Source: Pseudonocardia kunmingensis (GTDB lineage: Bacteria; Actinomycetota; Actinomycetes; Mycobacteriales; Pseudonocardiaceae). Taken from it: a DNA stretch of 64,000 bases. Shown here piece by piece: positions 58,178-64,000 of this stretch (within the stretch, counting starts at the first letter, position 1; the number at the start of each line of letters is the position of its first letter). A model generated the notes under the pieces. The model did not search any database, had not been told where the DNA came from, and saw only the letters and a program-made list of their open reading frames with translations. The stretch covers positions 1,054,001 through 1,118,000 of the forward strand of contig NZ_VFPA01000003.1 in assembly GCF_006716445.1 (NCBI RefSeq). Direction: 5' to 3'. The translations under genes and the position numbers were made by a program.

Positions 58178-58459
58178 ATGCACGGATACACCCAGGACAA
58201 GGACGCCTATCTCAAGCGCCTTCGACGGGTCGAGGGTCAGGTCCGGGGCATCGCCAAGATGATCGACGACGACAAGTACTGCATCGACGTCCTCACCCAG
58301 GTCTCGGCCGCCACCAAGGCCCTCGAAGCCGTGGCACTCGGATTGCTCGACGAACACCTCCGGCACTGCGTCGTGCAGGCCGCCGCCGAAGGCGGACAGA
58401 TCTCGGACCAGAAGCTCACCGAGGCCAGCGCGGCGATCGCCCGCCTCGTCAAGTCCTGA
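58178..58459 (+). CDS. csoR: CsoR-family copper-sensing repressor
   Basis: The 93-residue protein (ATG 58178 after GAGGAGGACGG) is a DUF156/CsoR four-helix protein. The Cu(I) ligands are in DDDKYCIDVLTQ (Cys) and EHLRHCVVQ (His and Cys), the C-H-C pattern of CsoR. RRVEGQVRGI at the N-terminal helix is the DNA-contact segment. It is 88 percent identical by eye to the product of 58908-59189. It sits just downstream of the IS element. Confidence 0.88.
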   Translation: MHGYTQDKDAYLKRLRRVEGQVRGIAKMIDDDKYCIDVLTQVSAATKALEAVALGLLDEHLRHCVVQAAAEGGQISDQKLTEASAAIARLVKS

Positions 58460-58471
58460 CGAACCCCTGGA

Positions 58472-58585
58472 TCAGCGCGATCCCTTCCGCGCACAGCGCC
58501 GGGCGACGTCGACGAGGACCTCGAGCACGACGCGCCACCGTCCGATCCGCCGCTCGCCGGTGAGGCGGATCCTCGCGGCGGTCAC
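58472..58585 (-). CDS. Possible small basic protein
   Basis: A 37-residue frame with GTG start (VTAARIRLTGERRIGRW...) overlaps the stop of the following small frame (58582-58767) as GTGA, which suggests coupling. It has no domain. It may be spurious. Confidence 0.25.
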   Translation of the reverse strand: MTAARIRLTGERRIGRWRVVLEVLVDVARRCARKGSR

Positions 58586-58767
58586 GCGGCGGTCCGCGGT
58601 GCCGGGTCGACCCCGGTGAGACCGGCGCGTCGCGCGACGTGAGCCCACGACCGGTCGGCAGCGGCGACCCCGACCGCGGTGACGACGCGGCGCTCCGCGT
58701 CGAGGACGAACGCCGCCCTGCCTGCGACATCGACTCCGACCACGACGGCCCGCTGACATTCGACCAC
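58582..58767 (-). CDS. Hypothetical small protein
   Basis: The 61-residue frame starts with GTG preceded by AAGGAGTGAGCGC, a good ribosome site. The sequence alternates hydrophobic strands (RAVVVGVDVAGRAAFVLDAE, RRVVTAVGVAAADRSWAHV). No known domain. It lies between the two csoR genes on the opposite strand. Confidence 0.4.
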   Translation of the reverse strand: MVECQRAVVVGVDVAGRAAFVLDAERRVVTAVGVAAADRSWAHVARRAGLTGVDPAPRTAA

Positions 58768-58808
58768 GCGCTCACTCCTTCACTGCATTCGGCCCGTGAG
58801 CAGCTTTC

Positions 58809-58880
58809 TACCCTATAGGCCTAAGGGGTATGTTTATGGAGTGATCCACCTCGCACCGCCTAGGGTACCCCCCTATGGTA
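58809..58880 (+). promoter_or_regulatory. CsoR-like operators upstream of the second csoR
   Basis: TACCCTATAGGCCTAAGGGG plus TA (58809-58830) has TACCC and GGGTA arms around TAGGCCTA. A second site, TACCCCCCTATGGTA (58866-58880), lies nearer to the gene. Both resemble the sites in front of the MFS gene and suggest common control by the CsoR proteins. Confidence 0.55.
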
Positions 58881-58907
58881 TGTTCGGTCGGGTCAACAGG
58901 AGGAGAC

Positions 58908-59189
58908 ATGAACGGATACGCCGAGGACAAGGACGCCTACCTGAAGCGGATGCGCCGGATCGAGGGACAGGTCCGCGGCATCGCGAAGATGATCGACGAC
59001 GACAAGTACTGCATCGATGTCCTCACCCAGGTCTCGGCCGCCACCAAGGCCCTCGAAGCGGTGGCGCTGGGCCTGCTCGACGAGCACCTGCGGCACTGCG
59101 TCGCCCAGGCCGCCGCCGAAGGCGGATCGCTGGCCGACCAGAAGGTCGCCGAGGCCAGTGCCGCCATCGCCCGCCTCGTCAAGTCCTGA
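58908..59189 (+). CDS. csoR: CsoR-family copper-sensing repressor (second copy)
   Basis: The 93-residue protein (ATG 58908 after CAGGAGGAGAC) has the same DDDKYCIDVL and HLRHCV ligands as the first copy and differs in about eleven residues. It leads a run of genes: CopZ-like, secreted HVHPE protein, CopA. Feedback control of this set by Cu(I) is the expected role. Duplicated regulators with different neighbours may separate control of the two directions. Confidence 0.9.
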   Translation: MNGYAEDKDAYLKRMRRIEGQVRGIAKMIDDDKYCIDVLTQVSAATKALEAVALGLLDEHLRHCVAQAAAEGGSLADQKVAEASAAIARLVKS

Positions 59190-59232
59190 GCACGTACTGG
59201 AAGAAGCCCGAGAGTCCAGGAGGAAGCAACCG

Positions 59233-59439
59233 ATGAGTGAGACCACCTACACCGTCACCGGCATGACCTGCGGGCACTGCGTCGCATCGGTCACCGAGGA
59301 GATCAACGAGATCGACGGGGTCACCGGCGTGGCAGTGGACCTGCCCACCGGCGCCGTCACCGTCACCAGCAGCAAGCCGCTCGACGCCGCGGACGTTCGC
59401 GAGGCGGTCGAGGAAGCCGGGTACCAGCTCGCCGGCTGA
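59233..59439 (+). CDS. copZ: Heavy-metal-associated domain protein, CopZ-like
   Basis: The 68-residue protein is one HMA domain with the Cu(I) site GMTCGHC (residues 10-16). It keeps the beta-alpha-beta-beta-alpha-beta pattern with EEAGYQLAG at the end. It would carry Cu(I) to CopA or to CsoR. It starts after AGGAGG-AAGC, 43 bases downstream of csoR. Confidence 0.9.
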   Translation: MSETTYTVTGMTCGHCVASVTEEINEIDGVTGVAVDLPTGAVTVTSSKPLDAADVREAVEEAGYQLAG

Positions 59440-59466
59440 TGGCGACATCTTCCAGAAGGAAGTGAC

Positions 59467-60414
59467 ATGAACGTGAGCGCGAAGCTCTCCGCCTACGGTG
59501 CGGCGCTCGCCCTGCTCGTCACAGGGGCGTACGCCGTCGGCACCGCTGTCGGTCCCCTCTCCAGCACCGCCGCCGAGGGCGGCAACGGTGCGACCGGCGC
59601 TGAGGCCGCCGGTCACGGGGGCACACACAGCGGCACCGTCGCGGAGGCCGCAACCGACCAGCCGAGCGGGCTGGCGTCGAGCAGGGGCGGCTACACCCTC
59701 ACGCCCACCGACCCGACGCCCACCGACGGATCCTTCTCCTTCCGCATCACCGGTCCGGACGGCGCGGCCGTCACGGCCTTCGACGTCGAGCACGACAAGC
59801 GGATGCACCTCATCATCGTGCGCCGCGACACCACCGGCTTCCAGCACGTGCACCCCGAGATGGCGCCCGACGGCACGTGGAGCGTCCCGCTGACATTGCC
59901 GGCGGGCGGCTCGTACCGCGCCTTCGCCGACTTCGCCCCGACCGGCGGCACCGGCACCACGCTCGGCGTCGACATCGCCGCACCCGGCCCGTTCGAACCC
60001 GTCGAGCACGCGCCGAGCCGCACCGCCCAGGTCGGCGGTTACACCGTCGAGCTCGCGGGCGACCTCGTACCCGGGCAGGGCTCCCCCGTCACCCTGACGG
60101 TGAGCAAGGACGGCCAACCGGTCACGGACCTGCAGCCTTACCTGGCCGCCTACGGCCACCTCGTCGCGCTGCGCGAAGGCGACCTCGCCTACCTGCACGT
60201 GCACCCCGAGGGGGCGCCCGGCGACGGGATCACCCCGGCCGGACCGCAGATCGAGTTCGTCGCCGAGGTGCCCAGCGCGGGCAGCTACCGGCTGTTCCTG
60301 GACTTCCAGCACGGCGGGGTCGTGCGCACCGCGGAGTTCACCGTGCCCACCGGGCCGGCCGTCGCCGACGCCCCTGTGGCGCCGGGGCACGCCGACGACG
60401 GCCACGGCCACTGA
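59467..60414 (+). CDS. Secreted protein with two HVHPE motifs, copper locus
   Basis: The 315-residue protein has a signal segment (about 8-28) with a likely signal peptidase site. Residues about 75-180 and 185-300 form two similar beta-rich halves, each with H-V-H-P-E (FQHVHPEMAPDG and LHVHPEGAPGDG). A His-rich C-terminus (GHADDGHGH) follows. The family is often found next to CopA genes in actinobacteria. Metal binding in the extracytoplasmic space is inferred from the His motifs. Function not established. Confidence 0.75.
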   Translation: MNVSAKLSAYGAALALLVTGAYAVGTAVGPLSSTAAEGGNGATGAEAAGHGGTHSGTVAEAATDQPSGLASSRGGYTLTPTDPTPTDGSFSFRITGPDGAAVTAFDVEHDKRMHLIIVRRDTTGFQHVHPEMAPDGTWSVPLTLPAGGSYRAFADFAPTGGTGTTLGVDIAAPGPFEPVEHAPSRTAQVGGYTVELAGDLVPGQGSPVTLTVSKDGQPVTDLQPYLAAYGHLVALREGDLAYLHVHPEGAPGDGITPAGPQIEFVAEVPSAGSYRLFLDFQHGGVVRTAEFTVPTGPAVADAPVAPGHADDGHGH

Positions 60415-60443
60415 TCACCGCTGCTCGCGAAGGAGGCTGGACG

Positions 60444-62783
<2,340 letters not shown>

Positions 62784-62801
62784 GCTCGGTGAGCCACGGA
62801 G

Positions 62802-62835
62802 GCGACGCCGACCCGGCTGACCGGGTCGGCGTCGC
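62802..62835 (+). terminator. Perfect 15-bp hairpin terminator after copA
   Basis: GCGACGCCGACCCGG (62802-62816) and CCGGGTCGGCGTCGC (62821-62835) pair fully around CTGA. It starts 18 bases after the copA stop. There is no U-tract, which is common for actinobacteria. The next gene starts after it. Confidence 0.7.
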
Positions 62836-62854
62836 TGCGGCATCATGGGGGGCA

Positions 62855-63292
62855 GTGGACATCCGGACCATCGTGACGAAAGGCTCCGCCGTCGGCGTGG
62901 TCCGACTCGTCCTGCTCACCCTCGCCGCGGCCGGATTCCTGGCCATGCACGGCATCGCGGCCACTGACCCCGTCGCCGGACACCTCAGCCCGATGGACGC
63001 GCCACTGACGGCGTCTCACGGTGCGCCGGCGGTGGCCCACGCTCACGACGACCGAGCTGCAGCGACGACCGCGTCGGCACCGCTGCCGGGGCACGGCAGC
63101 CACGAGCACGACGACATGGCCGCCTGCCTCTTCGTGCTGCTCACCGTCATCGCGGGCGTGATGATGTACGCGCTCGGCATCCCCGTCCGCAGAACGACAC
63201 CGGTCGCGCAAGCATCCGACCGGCAAGGTCGAGGCCCCCCGCGGCCGCCGCCCAGACCTGTATTCCTCACCCTCTGCGTGTTCCGGCTGTAG
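62855..63292 (+). CDS. DUF6153-family membrane protein
   Basis: The 145-residue protein (GTG 62855; a GTG at 62789 would lie before the terminator hairpin and is less likely) has a first helix (about 13-33) ending in LAMHGIAAT, a His-rich loop (VAHAHDDRAA, PGHGSHEHDDMAAC), and a second helix (about 90-110). This is the DUF6153 pattern of actinobacterial small membrane proteins near copper genes. The C-terminus is basic and Pro-rich. Role unknown. Confidence 0.7.
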   Translation: MDIRTIVTKGSAVGVVRLVLLTLAAAGFLAMHGIAATDPVAGHLSPMDAPLTASHGAPAVAHAHDDRAAATTASAPLPGHGSHEHDDMAACLFVLLTVIAGVMMYALGIPVRRTTPVAQASDRQGRGPPRPPPRPVFLTLCVFRL

Positions 63293-63357
63293 AAGCGCGC
63301 CCGGCACCGGCCGGGCAGCTGCGCCTATCACCGATCCTCCCGCAGAGGGGAACACCC

Positions 63358-64000
63358 ATGCCCACCATCCGCACGACGACCCGTGCCGCCCTGACCAGCG
63401 GCGCCCTCGCCCTGTCCCTGTCACTGGCCCTGACAGCTTGCGGCGAGAGCGCCCCGCCCGCCGCCACGACCTCCGCCGCAGGCGCACCGACCACCTCAGC
63501 ACCGGCAGCCGCCAGCGAGGAACACAACGACGCCGACATCCGCTTCGCCCAGATGATGATCCCGCACCACCGCCAGGCCATCGAGATGGCGCAGATCGCC
63601 GCCGAACGCGCCGACAACCCGGAGGTCAAGGCCCTCGCCGAGCAGATCCGCTCGGCGCAGGACCCCGAGATCGAGACCATGACCGGCTTCCTGGAGACAT
63701 GGGGTGCGGAGGTTCCCGCCGAAGGCGGCATGACCGGCATGGACCACTCCGGCATGGACCACTCCGGCACGGGCGAGATGTCCGGGATGAGCGGCATGAT
63801 GACGCCCGAACAGATGGACCAGCTGCGGAGCGCCACCGGCGCCGACTTCGACACGATGTTCCTCGAGATGATGATCGTCCACCACCAGGGCGCGGTGACG
63901 GACGCCGAGCGTGAGCTGGCCGAGGGCGTCAACCCGCAGGCGAAGGAACTGGCGGCGCAGATCATCGATGCCCAGACCGCCGAGATCGTGCAGATGAGCC
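63358..64000 (+). CDS. DUF305 lipoprotein, 3' partial
   Basis: The frame starts at ATG 63358 after GAGGGGAACACCC and runs off the window. It has a lipoprotein signal (LSLALTACGES), then two DUF305 repeats with the metal-like motifs MMIPHHRQAIEMA (about 66-78) and MMIVHHQGAVTDA (about 171-183). A Met/His/Asp-rich linker (GMDHSGMDHSG, GEMSGMSGMMT) lies between. DUF305 proteins are secreted and frequent in copper loci. Met/His repeats suggest binding of copper. Confidence 0.9.
   Translation, partial: MPTIRTTTRAALTSGALALSLSLALTACGESAPPAATTSAAGAPTTSAPAAASEEHNDADIRFAQMMIPHHRQAIEMAQIAAERADNPEVKALAEQIRSAQDPEIETMTGFLETWGAEVPAEGGMTGMDHSGMDHSGTGEMSGMSGMMTPEQMDQLRSATGADFDTMFLEMMIVHHQGAVTDAERELAEGVNPQAKELAAQIIDAQTAEIVQMS

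Noticed and set aside
59179..60411. Minus-strand frame of about 400 codons opposite the HVHPE protein
   Set aside because: No ribosome site or domain; the plus-strand gene has a signal peptide and conserved motifs.

Overview
The window is strongly GC-rich and coding-dense. It has many GTG starts, ATGA/GTGA stop-start overlaps, probable leaderless promoters and hairpin terminators without U-tracts. Together with DUF3040, DUF6153, a mycothiol-type arsenate reductase and actinobacterial family architectures, this points to an actinomycete, most likely a Pseudonocardia-like member of the Pseudonocardiaceae (inference; no rRNA or housekeeping marker is present). Frequent gene remnants, two insertion sequences, a decayed serine recombinase and stacked metal-resistance blocks mark it as accessory DNA (genomic island or large plasmid).

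Layout. 1-10.6 kb: a partial beta-lactamase-fold hydrolase, a wrecked nickel/cobalt transporter gene, an L,D-transpeptidase, a lysozyme-like cell-wall hydrolase and an NlpC/P60 endopeptidase separated by an IS30 element, then remnants (integrase, TetR, DoxX), a polysaccharide flippase and a membrane protein. 10.9-14.2 kb: asparagine synthetase followed by a lipoprotein beta-helix protein. 14.8-18.4 kb: a two-gene Gabija-type anti-phage locus (OLD-like ATPase/TOPRIM nuclease plus UvrD-like helicase). 18.5 kb: a deleted copy of the cutinase found intact at 34.7 kb.

19.0-34.5 kb is an arsenic island. It holds five ArsR-type HTH domains (two fused to enzymes), four arsenate-reductase-like phosphatase domains, an Acr3 efflux pump, three flavoprotein monooxygenase-like genes, an MFS exporter and a complete pst phosphate transporter block whose pstS is broken by an in-frame TAG. 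The genes fit one scheme: arsenate enters through phosphate uptake, is reduced by ArsC, exported by Acr3 or MFS, or modified by ArsO-like and GNAT enzymes, under several ArsR regulators and a possible Pho box.

35.7-43.1 kb is bracketed by a 15-nt repeat. It contains a frameshifted serine recombinase, a VapBC45-like toxin-antitoxin pair and a three-gene operon (Nudix/winged-helix regulator, nucleoside phosphorylase-like effector, four-TM protein) in which two products share a short motif resembling bacterial amyloid/RHIM-type signalling motifs. This operon is the best candidate for an undescribed system.

43.4-64.0 kb is redox and copper related. It has DsbA-like and VKOR-like thiol oxidoreductases, an M23 peptidase, and a reduced NDH-1 gene set (nuoA, an NuoB-like His-rich protein, nuoH, J, K, L, M, N) with no peripheral-arm genes. 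An MFS pump and an AhpD-like gene whose 3' end is interrupted by an IS5-family element follow, then two nearly identical CsoR regulators with candidate operators, a CopZ-like chaperone, a secreted protein with two HVHPE motifs, CopA, a DUF6153 protein and a DUF305 protein cut by the window end.
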